Source of the DNA: Thiohalorhabdus sp. Cl-TMA
GTDB lineage: Bacteria > Pseudomonadota > Gammaproteobacteria > Thiohalorhabdales > Thiohalorhabdaceae
Assembly (NCBI RefSeq): GCF_041821045.1
Contig: NZ_JBGUAW010000007.1
Location: 62,001-126,000, forward strand
DNA length: 64,000 nucleotides
Direction: 5' to 3'
The position numbers and the translations under genes are program-made. The notes under the pieces are model-generated. The model was given only the letters and a program-made list of their open reading frames with translations, did not search any database and was not told where the DNA came from. Each line of letters starts with the position of its first letter. Positions within the stretch are counted from its first letter, which is position 1. Shown here in pieces: positions 45,046 to 54,009 of the stretch.

Positions 45046-47067
45046 TTAGTTCAGCAGGTTGCGCATCTGGTCGAGGCTGGCCGCGCCCAGGGCCTGGCTC
45101 TGCTCGGGATCCTCGGCCTCCAGGCGGTCCCAGCTGAGCTCTTCCTCGGGAAGCTCGTCGAGAAACCGCGACGGCTCGCATTCCAGGGTCTCGCCGTAGC
45201 GGCGGCGGCTGCGCGCCCAGGACAGCGTGAGGCCGTATTGTGCCCTGGTGAGGCCCACGTAGGCCAGACGCCGCTCCTCCTCCACCGTATCGGCCTCCAG
45301 GCTGTTGCGGTGCGGCAGGATCTCCTCCTCCATGCCCACCAGGAAGACGTAGGGAAACTCCAGCCCCTTGGCGGTATGCAGGGTCATCAGGTGCACCCCG
45401 TCGGCCTCCTCCGCCTCTTCCTGCCGGTCCAGGGCGGAGAGCAGGGTCAGCCGGCGGACGAAGGCCCCCATGGGATCGTCTTCGGCGCCCTCGTTTTCCT
45501 CATGGAACCGCGTCAGCCAGTTGAGCAGGTTGTCCACGTTGCCCGCCCGGCGCTCCGCCCCCTTGTCGCTTTCGGCGCGCTCGGCGATGAAGTCCTTGTA
45601 GCCGATTTCCTCCACCAAGTCGCAGGCGGCCCGGCCAGGATCCTCGTTGTCGCAGCGGGCCCCGTAAGTCTCAATGAGCCCGGCGAATTCCGCAAGCCCC
45701 GTGGCCGCCCGCTTGGGCAGCTGGTCGCGCAGCTCCGTGTCCCCCGCGGCGGCGCACAGGCTGATGCCCGCCTCGGTGGCCAGCCCGGCGAGCCGCTCGA
45801 GGCTTTCGGCCCCCACGCCGCGCCGGGGCGTGTTCACGGCCCGCAGGAAGGCGATGTCGTCATCGGGGTTGGCCAGAAGCCGGAAATAGGCCACCACATC
45901 CCGGACCTCCGCCCGATCGAAGAAGGACATGCCGCCGTATAGCTGATACGGGATGCCCTGGTCGCGCAGGGCCCGCTCCAGCTCCCGGGACTGGTGGTTG
46001 GAGCGGTACAGCATGGCGTAGTCGCCGTAGCGGGTGGCGTTCTGGAAGCGGTGGCGCAGGAGGGCGGAGATCACCCGCTCCGCCTCGTGCTCGGCGTCCT
46101 TGGCCTCCAGCACCTGAATCGCCTCTCCCCCGCCCCGGTCGGACCAAAGGCGCTTCTCGAACAGATGGGGATTGTTGGCGATCAGACGGTTGGCGGCGTT
46201 GAGGATGCGGCCGCTGCAGCGGTAGTTCTGCTCGAGCTTCACCACCTGGAGCGCCGGATAGTCGGCCTGCAGGTGGTGAAGCAGCTCCGGGGAAGCGCCG
46301 CGCCAGGCGTATATGGACTGGTCGTCGTCCCCCACCACCGTGACGCTGCCCGCATCCCCCACCAGCTTGCGCATCAGTGCGTACTGGGCGCCGTTGATGT
46401 CCTGGAACTCGTCCACCAGCAGGTGGCGGCAGCGCTCGCGCCACCGGTCGCCCACGTCGGGGTGCTCCTCGAACAGCCTGACCGGCAGGCCGATCAGATC
46501 GTCGAAATCCACCGCGTTGTGGGCATGGAGGGACTCCTGGTAGCGGGCATAGACCCGGGCGGCGCGCAGGTCGTGGTCGTTGGCCGCCTGCTCCAGGGCG
46601 GCCGCCGGGCCCACCAGATCGTTCTTCCAGTCGGAGATCCGGGCGCGCACCTCGTCCGGCTGGGTGGCGCCGAAGTTGCCCGTTTCCTGCATGAGCCCGC
46701 GCACGAGGCCGATCTGATCCTCGGTGTCGAAGATGGAGAAGGGCTCACGATAGCCGAGCCGGGTGATCTCCCGCTGCAGGATCTTCATGCCCAGGCGGTG
46801 GAAGGTGGACACGGTTAGGCCGCGCGCCGAGCGGTCCTCCAGCCGCTCGCGGACACGGCCTTCCATCTCCCGGGCCGCCTTGTTGGTGAACGTGACGGCG
46901 ATGATGGAGCGCGCCGGCAGTCCCTCGGATTCGATCAGGTGCGCGATCTTGGCGGTGATGACCCGGGTCTTTCCGGAACCGGCTCCGGCCAGCACCAGCA
47001 GCGGCCCCTCGCTCGTGAGCACAGCGCTGCGCTGCTGCGGATTGAGTCCCTCGGCATGACCGCTCAT
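45046..47067 (-). CDS. rep: ATP-dependent DNA helicase Rep
   Basis: 673 residues, identical in length to E. coli Rep. UvrD/Rep superfamily 1 motifs in order: LNPQQRSAV, Walker A GAGSGKT, VTFTNKAAREM, VDEFQDIN, VGDDDQSIYAWRGA, LEQNYRCS, then VHLMTLHTAKGLEFPYVFL and VGLTRAQ. Removes protein roadblocks ahead of replication forks. ATG at 47067 overlaps the stop of the upstream gene (ATGA); a GTG at 47100 would overlap it further and is less likely. Confidence 0.93.
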   Translation of the reverse strand: MSGHAEGLNPQQRSAVLTSEGPLLVLAGAGSGKTRVITAKIAHLIESEGLPARSIIAVTFTNKAAREMEGRVRERLEDRSARGLTVSTFHRLGMKILQREITRLGYREPFSIFDTEDQIGLVRGLMQETGNFGATQPDEVRARISDWKNDLVGPAAALEQAANDHDLRAARVYARYQESLHAHNAVDFDDLIGLPVRLFEEHPDVGDRWRERCRHLLVDEFQDINGAQYALMRKLVGDAGSVTVVGDDDQSIYAWRGASPELLHHLQADYPALQVVKLEQNYRCSGRILNAANRLIANNPHLFEKRLWSDRGGGEAIQVLEAKDAEHEAERVISALLRHRFQNATRYGDYAMLYRSNHQSRELERALRDQGIPYQLYGGMSFFDRAEVRDVVAYFRLLANPDDDIAFLRAVNTPRRGVGAESLERLAGLATEAGISLCAAAGDTELRDQLPKRAATGLAEFAGLIETYGARCDNEDPGRAACDLVEEIGYKDFIAERAESDKGAERRAGNVDNLLNWLTRFHEENEGAEDDPMGAFVRRLTLLSALDRQEEAEEADGVHLMTLHTAKGLEFPYVFLVGMEEEILPHRNSLEADTVEEERRLAYVGLTRAQYGLTLSWARSRRRYGETLECEPSRFLDELPEEELSWDRLEAEDPEQSQALGAASLDQMRNLLN

Positions 47068-47513
47068 TCCGGCGCACCAATGCGGAGCATACGCTTCCAC
47101 CAGGTCCGCTTCCCCTCGCGGCCTTCCCCACGGGGGGCGAAAACGGTGGGGTCCACCGGATAGCGGCTGAGCACCAGCCAGGGCCGCACGGGCTCGCCGC
47201 CCACGCGGCAGGCGTCCCCGGCCCGCCTGGGATGGAAGATCTTGATCAAATTAGGCGCCTCGGCATCATCGACGAAAACCAGATTGCAGAATTCCCCCTT
47301 CTTGAGTCGGCGCATCTCGGCGAGGCGGGTGCGCAGGAGACGCGCTGCGCCGGCGCCGTCCAGGCGCTCCGCATCGTCGCTCTCCTCCGCTTCGGGCCGG
47401 GCCGCGTACCAGACACCGCCCATGGCCTCCACCCCCCGGGCCGCGTCCTCCGCCTGCTCCCAGCGGATACAGCCGGTGAATCGGCCCCAGTAACGCTCGG
47501 CGAACCGCTCCAT
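47064..47513 (-). CDS. hypothetical protein translationally coupled to rep
   Basis: 149 residues from the ATG at 47513 with AGGAGGGG upstream. Aromatic-rich N-terminus (MERFAERYWGRFTGCIRW) and a basic C-terminus (KRTWWKRMLRIG). No signal peptide or TM helix. I do not recognise the family. The ATGA overlap with rep implies co-translation, so a role with Rep is a reasonable guess but no more. Confidence 0.7.
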   Translation of the reverse strand: MERFAERYWGRFTGCIRWEQAEDAARGVEAMGGVWYAARPEAEESDDAERLDGAGAARLLRTRLAEMRRLKKGEFCNLVFVDDAEAPNLIKIFHPRRAGDACRVGGEPVRPWLVLSRYPVDPTVFAPRGEGREGKRTWWKRMLRIGAPE

Positions 47514-47633
47514 AGCCGGTACCCCCTCCTGGCTGGCTGGGCGAATTCTAGCCCCGATCCGTCCCGCTGCCCACCGGCGCGGCGGAAACACGGATCGTAT
47601 CGTCCCCTACCGTCCCGGGAGCCGCGACGGGCC

Positions 47634-49895
47634 CTACGCCTTCCTGGCGTTCCACTTGCGGATGCAGTCCGGGAAGGTTTCGGCGGGCACCGGCCGGGCG
47701 TAGAGAAAGCCCTGGCCGTAGGTGCAGCCCATGGCATCCAGCGCCTCGCCCTGCTCCGCCGTCTCGATGCCCTCGGCAACGGTCTCCAGGCCCATTCCCG
47801 CAGCCATTTCCAGGATCACCGACGCCAGGGGCGTGGTCCCCTCGGGCGCCGGCAGGGGATCGACGAACTGCTTGTCGATCTTCACGGAATCGATGGGCAG
47901 GCGGTGGATATAGGCCAGGGAGGAATACCCGGTGCCGAAATCGTCCACGGCCACCCGCACCCCGGCTTGACGCAGATGCTGCAGGTTGGCCACCGTGGCC
48001 CCGCCCTCCGGCCCGGCCAGAACCCGCTCGGTAACCTCCACCTCAAGGGCGGATCCGGCCACGCCATGCCGGCGCAGCCGCTCCAGAACCCCCTCGGCCC
48101 AGGCGGGATCGTGGAGCTCGGGGGCGGCGACGTTCACGGCACCGTACAATCCGGGCACCACGGCCCCCTGGTTCCACTCCGCCAGCCACGCCACCGCCTG
48201 ATCCAGCACCCACTTGCCCAGATCCACGATCAGACCGGATTGCTCTGCGGCCGGAATGAATTGACTCGGAGGCACCGAGCCCAGCTCCGGATCCTCCCAG
48301 CGCAGCAGGAATTCCCCCCCGGTCATGGTCCAGTCGCTCAGGCGAACCTGGGGCTGGATAAACAGACGCAGCCCGCGGTTCCGCTGCAGGGCCTCCCGCA
48401 GCCCTGCCTCCATCCGCGCCTTGTGGTCCTCCGACTCGCGCAGGGCGATATCGTGCCGAACGATCCGGGAGATGCGATGGCGCTTGGAGGACACGAGCGC
48501 GGTATTGGCGTCCCGGAGGAGGTCGGCGGGCGCGGCCCGTTCGTCACCGTCCCGGAAGGACCGGACGCCGAGCCGGTAATCGGTGTGGAACAGTGCGTAC
48601 CCCGTGCGCACCTCCCTGGGCAGCGCCGCCAGCAGCGAATCCATGTCGGCCCGGTCCAGCGCGGCGCCGTCGCCGGGCACCACTCCGAACAGGGCGCCGT
48701 CGATGCGGGCCACCACGGTTTCCGCACCGAAGCGCTCCATGACGGCATGCCTCAGCGCCTCCCCCACTTCCGCCAGCATGGCATAGGCCGCCTGGTATCC
48801 GCCCTGGGCCACCTTGACGCCGAAACGATCCAGGCCGACCAGGAGCACCCCCGGGCGGTGGCGCGCATCCAGCACCTCCAGCAGCCACTGACGATTGGGC
48901 AGGCCGGTGGGCGCGTCCTCGTAGGCCATCCGCCGCAGGCGGTTCTCGGCGCGCCGCCTTTCGGTGATATCCCGGGCGTACAGATGGTACTTCTGCAGGT
49001 CGGCCAGCCAGCCCCATTCGATCCGCAGGATCCGTCCGCCCCGCTCCACTTCCCGGCTGCCCTCCCGGCGCTCCAGAACGGCGGTGCGCGTCGCTTCATC
49101 CAGGAGGTCTCCCCCATGCGCACCCGGCCCGATCAGGGCGCCGGCCAGCCGATCCGCACCGGGATTGCTGTACGTCACGCGTCCGGATCCATCCAAGGTC
49201 AGCACCGAATCCGGATTGCGTCTGGGAAACTCGGCCAATGCCTGGTTTTCCCGGGCGATGCTCCGTATACGCCACAGGACCCAGCCCACGGCCAGGGCGA
49301 TCAGGAAGATCACCACCGCGTACAGCGTTACCAGGCGGGACATGAAGGCGAGATTGTCCCGGTTGTCCGCGTCGGCCGCCATGGCTCGATCTTCGAGCTG
49401 CTGCTGCAGCGCCTCAAGGTGCAGGGCCATGGCCTCGCGGTGCTCGGTCATGGCGGCCAGCTGGGCACGGGCAGCGTCCCAGTCCGTCTCCGGGGAGCGC
49501 AGATTGGCGAAGAGCCGGCGGGACTGCGCGCGGATGATGGACCAGTGCTCGGCGAGGCGGGCGACCCGTTCCCGGGATAGCCCCCATCCGGATAAACGGG
49601 GCCACCTTTCGCTGATCTCCCGCCGGACCGACTGCTGCCGGCCGGCCAGCCGATCGGGCTCGACGGCGCCGTAAGCCTCGTAGGCCAGGCGCTCGTGCTC
49701 CAGCAGTCTCGTGCGGAAGGCATCCAGCGCCCGTGTCTGCCCCATTGCCTCCCGCACCAGCGCCCTGCTGGAGCGGGACGTATCCTGCGCCGCCTGGCGA
49801 ACCAGGAGCGACGCCACGAGACCGACGGCGAGAATGGCAAGGATCAGGACGTACAGAACGGCACGGTAACGGTTCACCGAGCCGGATGGTTCCAT
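47634..49895 (-). CDS. membrane sensor with degenerate GGDEF and probably active EAL domain
   Basis: 753 residues from the ATG at 49895 (GGAGG). TM1 (about 12-30), a 160-residue helical periplasmic region, TM2 (about 195-215), a PAS domain (about 235-340), then a GGDEF domain whose signature reads DGALFGV and so should be inactive, then an EAL domain. In the latter the EAL triplet reads EFL, but the other catalytic landmarks are kept (NVA, EVEVTERV, VDDFGTGYSS, VKIDKQF, AEGIET, GQGFLYARP). Expected to degrade c-di-GMP, perhaps with GTP-type allostery. Confidence 0.88.
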   Translation of the reverse strand: MEPSGSVNRYRAVLYVLILAILAVGLVASLLVRQAAQDTSRSSRALVREAMGQTRALDAFRTRLLEHERLAYEAYGAVEPDRLAGRQQSVRREISERWPRLSGWGLSRERVARLAEHWSIIRAQSRRLFANLRSPETDWDAARAQLAAMTEHREAMALHLEALQQQLEDRAMAADADNRDNLAFMSRLVTLYAVVIFLIALAVGWVLWRIRSIARENQALAEFPRRNPDSVLTLDGSGRVTYSNPGADRLAGALIGPGAHGGDLLDEATRTAVLERREGSREVERGGRILRIEWGWLADLQKYHLYARDITERRRAENRLRRMAYEDAPTGLPNRQWLLEVLDARHRPGVLLVGLDRFGVKVAQGGYQAAYAMLAEVGEALRHAVMERFGAETVVARIDGALFGVVPGDGAALDRADMDSLLAALPREVRTGYALFHTDYRLGVRSFRDGDERAAPADLLRDANTALVSSKRHRISRIVRHDIALRESEDHKARMEAGLREALQRNRGLRLFIQPQVRLSDWTMTGGEFLLRWEDPELGSVPPSQFIPAAEQSGLIVDLGKWVLDQAVAWLAEWNQGAVVPGLYGAVNVAAPELHDPAWAEGVLERLRRHGVAGSALEVEVTERVLAGPEGGATVANLQHLRQAGVRVAVDDFGTGYSSLAYIHRLPIDSVKIDKQFVDPLPAPEGTTPLASVILEMAAGMGLETVAEGIETAEQGEALDAMGCTYGQGFLYARPVPAETFPDCIRKWNARKA

Positions 49896-50040
49896 GGGTG
49901 CCTCCGGACGCGGACGGAGCCGGACCGCCGTGCGCCCGGAATGCGGGCGGGGCGATTCACCGGCGACAATGGCCGAATGTGCCGGAGGGAGGGGCTGTCT
50001 GTCCACTCTTCCCCGGTGCCCGGGACGGCCCCGTGTCCCC

Positions 50041-50450
50041 TCAGCGCCCCATGCGCCCCGCGAGCAGATGGTCGAAGCTCATCCGGTCCGCGCCGCGCAG
50101 GATCAGCGGCAAGAGCATGACCAGCAAGAGCCGCCGCGCTTCCAGCCGTTGTCACAGACGTTGTAGCCCTGCCCGGCGTGGACGGCGTACCAGGCCACCA
50201 CGTCCAGGAGCATCGGCGCGGTAGGGAAGTACCGGGTTGCCAGGCCCACCAGCAGGGCCCGGGCCCCCGCGGTCTCGATGGCCGTGGCAGGAGCCAGCTG
50301 GCCTCCGCCGGCAGGACATTGGAGGGGAACGGGAATTGTCCCTGGATCTGGCCGAACCGGAAGAATTTCCGGTTCCTCGGCCAGGCGGTTCAGGTATTGG
50401 CGCACTTGCCCTCGCCGCATTTCCCCTCGGCGCCGCGGCATAGAAGGCCC
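50041..50450 (-). pseudogene. DoxX-family membrane protein, broken by frameshifts
   Basis: Three pieces in different minus-strand frames: GQFPFPSNVLPAEASWL (about 50298-50350), then ATAIETAGARALLVGLATRYF...VVAWYAVHAGQGYNVCDNGWK (about 50135-50300), then RLLLVMLLPLILRGADRMSFDHLL to a TGA at 50041. Together they are the last three quarters of a DoxX-like protein. At least two one-base shifts separate them, near 50298 and near 50130. The N-terminal helix is not found. It lies between the EAL gene and glk. Confidence 0.75.
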
Positions 50451-50458
50451 GCCGGCGC

Positions 50459-51439
50459 TCAAGCGGAAAGTGCGTACCGCGCGGCGCCCAGCAGGGCAAT
50501 CCGGTCATCGCGTATCACGGTGACGGGGATCCGTTCCATAAGGGGGCGCATCCGCCCCTTGGCGAGAAAGCCCTCCAGCAGCGCGCCCTCCCGAAGGCGG
50601 CCCACCATCCGGGGGGCGATGCCTCCGCCCAGATACACCCCGCCGGTGGCCATGACCTTCAGGGCCAGATTCCCCGCCTCCATGCCGTAATAGCGCAGGA
50701 AACGGTCAACGGCCTCCACGCACACCGGGCAGCGCCGTTGCTCGGCGGCGGCCGCGACGGCGGAGGCCGGGTCGCCGGCGCGCATCTCCTCGGCCAGCCA
50801 CTCCGGCGGGGACAGGTCGCGATAGCTGCACAGGAAAGCGTGGATGTTGACCAGACCGGGGCCGGAGACGACCTTCTCCCAGCTCACGTGGTCGTGCCGG
50901 TCTGCCAGGTAGCGATGCAGGGCGTAGTCCACCGTGTCGGCGGCGGCGAAATCGGCATGGCCGCCTTCCGTAGCGAAAGGGTGGTACCGGATGCCGTCCC
51001 AGAACAAGGCGGCCTCCCCGAGGCCGGTCCCCGCGGCGATCAGAGCGCGGTTGCCGCCGCGCTCCGCGCTCCCCTCGGCAATGACTGCCAGATCCTCCGC
51101 GGCCAGCTCGCCGATGCCGTAGGCGGCAGCCTCCAGATCGTTCAGCAAATGGACCCGGTTCACGGCCAGAACCTCGGCAAGGTCCTCGACGCGGACCTTC
51201 CACGGCAGGTTGGTGGTCCGCACATGGCCGCCCAAGACGGGCCCGGGCAGCCCGAAAGCCGCGGCCTGCACGCCGGATTCCGGATGCTCGGCCAGAAAGG
51301 CCCGGACCACCTCTTCCAGGCCGGAGAACTCCGGACTCGGGAAGCGGGCATCCACGGTAACCTCCAGCCGGCCGCCGGTGGCCTTCACCAGCGCCAGCCG
51401 GGTCTTGGTGCCGCCCACGTCACCGACCAGGACCTTCAC
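50459..51439 (-). CDS. glk: glucokinase
   Basis: 326 residues of the bacterial Glk (ROK-related, ATP) family: LVGDVGGTKTRLALV, AAFGLPGPV, NLPWKV, LLNDLEAAAYG with the catalytic Asp, ALIAAGTGLGEA, ATEGGHADFA and GGVYLGGGIAPR. Phosphorylates glucose to glucose 6-phosphate. The second GTG (51439) is best placed behind GGAGG; a GTG at 51445 touches it. It follows the ECF sigma/anti-sigma pair by 40 bases in the same orientation, so may be co-transcribed with them. Confidence 0.92.
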   Translation of the reverse strand: MKVLVGDVGGTKTRLALVKATGGRLEVTVDARFPSPEFSGLEEVVRAFLAEHPESGVQAAAFGLPGPVLGGHVRTTNLPWKVRVEDLAEVLAVNRVHLLNDLEAAAYGIGELAAEDLAVIAEGSAERGGNRALIAAGTGLGEAALFWDGIRYHPFATEGGHADFAAADTVDYALHRYLADRHDHVSWEKVVSGPGLVNIHAFLCSYRDLSPPEWLAEEMRAGDPASAVAAAAEQRRCPVCVEAVDRFLRYYGMEAGNLALKVMATGGVYLGGGIAPRMVGRLREGALLEGFLAKGRMRPLMERIPVTVIRDDRIALLGAARYALSA

Positions 51440-51481
51440 GCGCACCCTCCTTTGGACCCGCGTGCCGGGCCCGAACGGGTA

Positions 51482-52201
51482 TCACAACCGGATCCAGGAC
51501 TCCCGAAAGACCACCTTGCCCCGGGGCTTGTCCAACGGCATACCGCTCCTGGGCTCAACGCTCACCACCACCCGGCTTCCCGGCAGTGGATTTTCCATAT
51601 CCTCCGGCAGCGGCAGCGTATGCGTGCCGGGCTTCTCGGGCAGGACGCCCACCATGCGGGTGACTCGCCCGTTCTCCCATTGCAGCCACAACGGGCAAAC
51701 CCGGTCCGGGCCCATGCCCGGACGCCGTACGGTACGGACACGCAGGACCCCGGCGTCTCTGTCGGCGGTAACCACCCATACGGGCTGGGATTCCTGGTTC
51801 CTTACCATCACCATACGGTCGGGAACGGCCGGCGTGGAAGCGGGACCCAGAGCCCAAACCCCCGTCACCAGCAGCAGGACCACGGCCGCCGTTGCCGTCC
51901 CCCGCCAGAAAGGAAGGCTGTTCCACAGCCACCGAACCCGGCGCCCACGGGGGAAGCCGGGCCGCTCCGGCTGGCCTTCGAGGCGATGGAGAACCGCGCG
52001 CCAAACCCCGGGCGGAGGCTCGACCGGCTCGGTCTCCTCCACCAAAGCGCCCAGACGGGATTCCCAGGCGGCCACACGGCGCCGCAGCTCGGGCTCCTCG
52101 GCGAGCCGCTGCTCGAAGCGCGCCCGCTCGGCCCCCGCCAGGGTACCCAGAACGTACTCGGCCGCCAGCAGATCGTGCTCTTCGGAGTGGTTCTCGCTCA
52201 T
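51482..52201 (-). CDS. anti-sigma factor, RskA-like
   Basis: 239 residues. An N-terminal anti-sigma-like helical domain (EEHDLLAAEYVLGTLAGAERARFEQRL), one TM helix (about 99-117, TATAAVVLLLVTGVWAL) and a periplasmic RskA-type C-terminal domain (PVWVVTADRDAG, LPEDMENPLPGSRVVVSVEP). Holds the co-encoded ECF sigma factor at the membrane until cleaved or signalled. The ATG overlaps the sigma stop (ATGA). Confidence 0.88.
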   Translation of the reverse strand: MSENHSEEHDLLAAEYVLGTLAGAERARFEQRLAEEPELRRRVAAWESRLGALVEETEPVEPPPGVWRAVLHRLEGQPERPGFPRGRRVRWLWNSLPFWRGTATAAVVLLLVTGVWALGPASTPAVPDRMVMVRNQESQPVWVVTADRDAGVLRVRTVRRPGMGPDRVCPLWLQWENGRVTRMVGVLPEKPGTHTLPLPEDMENPLPGSRVVVSVEPRSGMPLDKPRGKVVFRESWIRL

Positions 52202-52761
52202 CGCTCCAGACAGTTCCTTAGCTGCAGCAAGGCCCGGCGGATCCAGGTCTTGACGGTCCCCAGAGGCTGTTGCAGCCGCTCCGCCAGCTCGGGATGCGTC
52301 AGGCCCTCGAAGAACGCGAGGTGTAGGGCCTTCCGCTGCTCTTCCCCAAGCTCCTCCAGGCATTTGGCCAGATCCTCGCGGCCCTTCGCATACCCCTCGG
52401 CGCCGCCATGGCGGTCCGGGTCGTCCAAGAGGTTTTCCAGATCCTCGGGATCCGCCAGGAGCCGCTCCCGGCCCGGGCCGCGCAGCATATCCAGGGCGCG
52501 CCGCCGGACGATGATGCCCATCCAGGTCATGGGGGCGCCCCGGGCCTCCCGGTACGACCCGGCGTGCTCCCAGATGCGGATGAATGCCTCTTGGAGGCAC
52601 TCCTGGGCCCGGCTTTCCTCCCTCAATATACGCAGCGCCAGGCCGTACAGTTTCGGCCCCGCCGTCCGATAGAGCCGCGCGAGCGCCGATCGATCCCCGT
52701 CGGCACAGGCATGCAGGAGCACGCGCATATCCCGCTCGTCGCCTCCCTGAGAGCCCGTCAC
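52198..52761 (-). CDS. ECF sigma-70 factor
   Basis: Region 2 (LARLYRTAGPKLYGLALRIL through WMGIIVRRRALDML) and region 4 (LGEEQRKALHLAFFEGLTHPELAERLQQPLGTVKTWIRRAL) are clear. The start is uncertain: GTG at 52761 is given, a GTG at 52782 and an ATG at 52728 (with a more distant GGGAGG) are possible. Pairs with the overlapping RskA-like anti-sigma gene. Such SigK/RskA pairs answer envelope or oxidative stress; the signal here is unknown. Confidence 0.88.
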   Translation of the reverse strand: MTGSQGGDERDMRVLLHACADGDRSALARLYRTAGPKLYGLALRILREESRAQECLQEAFIRIWEHAGSYREARGAPMTWMGIIVRRRALDMLRGPGRERLLADPEDLENLLDDPDRHGGAEGYAKGREDLAKCLEELGEEQRKALHLAFFEGLTHPELAERLQQPLGTVKTWIRRALLQLRNCLER

Positions 52762-52883
52762 CTCTTCACCCCCGGCACACACGGAACGGCGCGGAGGTGT
52801 AAGAATGGGACGGAGCCCCGGGCGCGCGGCGGCGCCTTGACAAGGCCGACCATTCGGGGCACTCCGGGATACAGGGAGGGGTT

Positions 52884-53804
52884 ATGGCGGAACTGGTCAC
52901 TTGTGGCGAGTGCTTGGTGGACATGGTCCCCGACGCGAATGGATGCTTTTGCCCCCATCCGGGGGGCGCCCCCGCCAACGTGGCGGTGGATGCGTCCCGG
53001 CTGGGCCTGTCCGCCGCCTTCGTCGGCAAGCGCGGAGATGATGCCTTCGGGGAGATCCTGCAGGCCTACCTGGCTGACGGCGGCGTGGACACCAGCGGGT
53101 TCACCGTCACCCGCGAGGCCCTGACGGCCCTGGCCTTCATCCAGTATCGGGACGGACAGGTTCCGGAGTTCAGCTTTTACCGCAGCCCCGGAGCCGACGA
53201 GCTCCTCCGCCCCCAGGACTTCCCCCCTCGGCTTCTGGACGGTGCCAAGGCCTTTCATTTCGGCAGCATCTCCCTGTACAGCGAGCCGGCGGCGGGCGCC
53301 ACCCGGGCCGCGGCGGACAAAGTGCGGGCCCATGGCGGACTGGTCAGCTACGATCCCAACCTGCGTCCCGCCCTGATGAATACCCGGCCCGGTGCCCTGG
53401 AAGCCGCGCGCTCCGCCATCGGGCGAGCCCACATCCTCAAGGCCAGCGGAGAGGAGCTTGCTCAGCTTACGGGGCTTGCCCGGGAAGACCAAGCCCTGAC
53501 CTACCTCTTCGAGCACGGGGTTCGCCTGGTAGCCATTACCCGCGGGCCCGACGGCGCCACGCTCACCACCTCCGCGGTCCGAGTGGACCTGGCCAGCGAG
53601 CCGGTTGCCGTGGTGGACACCACGGGTGCGGGAGATGCCTTCACCGCAGCCCTTGTCACCGGCGTGCTGGAACGGGGACTGGAGCCTCCCGATCTGGAAG
53701 CCCTCGACCGGGAGACACTCCACGCCCTCTGCCAATGGGCCAACCGGGTGGCCGCCCTGGCCACCACCCGAACCGGAGCCACCCGCGGAATCCAGCGCCC
53801 GTAA
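52884..53804 (+). CDS. PfkB-family sugar kinase, probably fructokinase
   Basis: 306 residues from an ATG with AGGGAGGGG. Signatures: GECLVDMVP near the N-terminus, PGGAPANVAVDASRLG, and the PfkB active-site motif DTTGAGDAF with the catalytic Asp. The CGECLVDM/GGAPANVA combination is usual for fructokinases of the ScrK type. Phosphorylates fructose (inferred). It is divergent from the ECF sigma gene and close to glk and pgi, consistent with shared hexose use. Confidence 0.88.
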   Translation: MAELVTCGECLVDMVPDANGCFCPHPGGAPANVAVDASRLGLSAAFVGKRGDDAFGEILQAYLADGGVDTSGFTVTREALTALAFIQYRDGQVPEFSFYRSPGADELLRPQDFPPRLLDGAKAFHFGSISLYSEPAAGATRAAADKVRAHGGLVSYDPNLRPALMNTRPGALEAARSAIGRAHILKASGEELAQLTGLAREDQALTYLFEHGVRLVAITRGPDGATLTTSAVRVDLASEPVAVVDTTGAGDAFTAALVTGVLERGLEPPDLEALDRETLHALCQWANRVAALATTRTGATRGIQRP

Positions 53805-53932
53805 GATCATTGTAAGCAATGCCCCGCCACTGCATCTTTCGTTTTCCCTCCTGGACGCGTATTTTTTCCTGGCGCACTACAGATCCAGGCGGCAGAGAAC
53901 CCGGCAGTTGGCGACGCACCTCTTTTTATGTC

Positions 53933-53953
53933 TAAATAAAAATATTTTATTTA
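53933..53953. promoter_or_regulatory. AT-rich palindrome upstream of TSUP gene
   Basis: TAAATAAAA-N3-TTTTATTTA, nine-base arms, 57 bases before the ATG of the TSUP exporter, in a 190-base AT-rich gap. Could be an operator or the promoter core itself. Confidence 0.4.
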
Positions 53954-54009
53954 CGGCCCATAAAAACAAAAGTGCCGGGTAATCACAAAATTATGGATTG
54001 GGAGGCCGC

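Noticed and set aside
47232-49580. Long plus-strand frame opposite the EAL gene
   Set aside because: Antisense to a well supported GGDEF/EAL protein; no recognisable domain.
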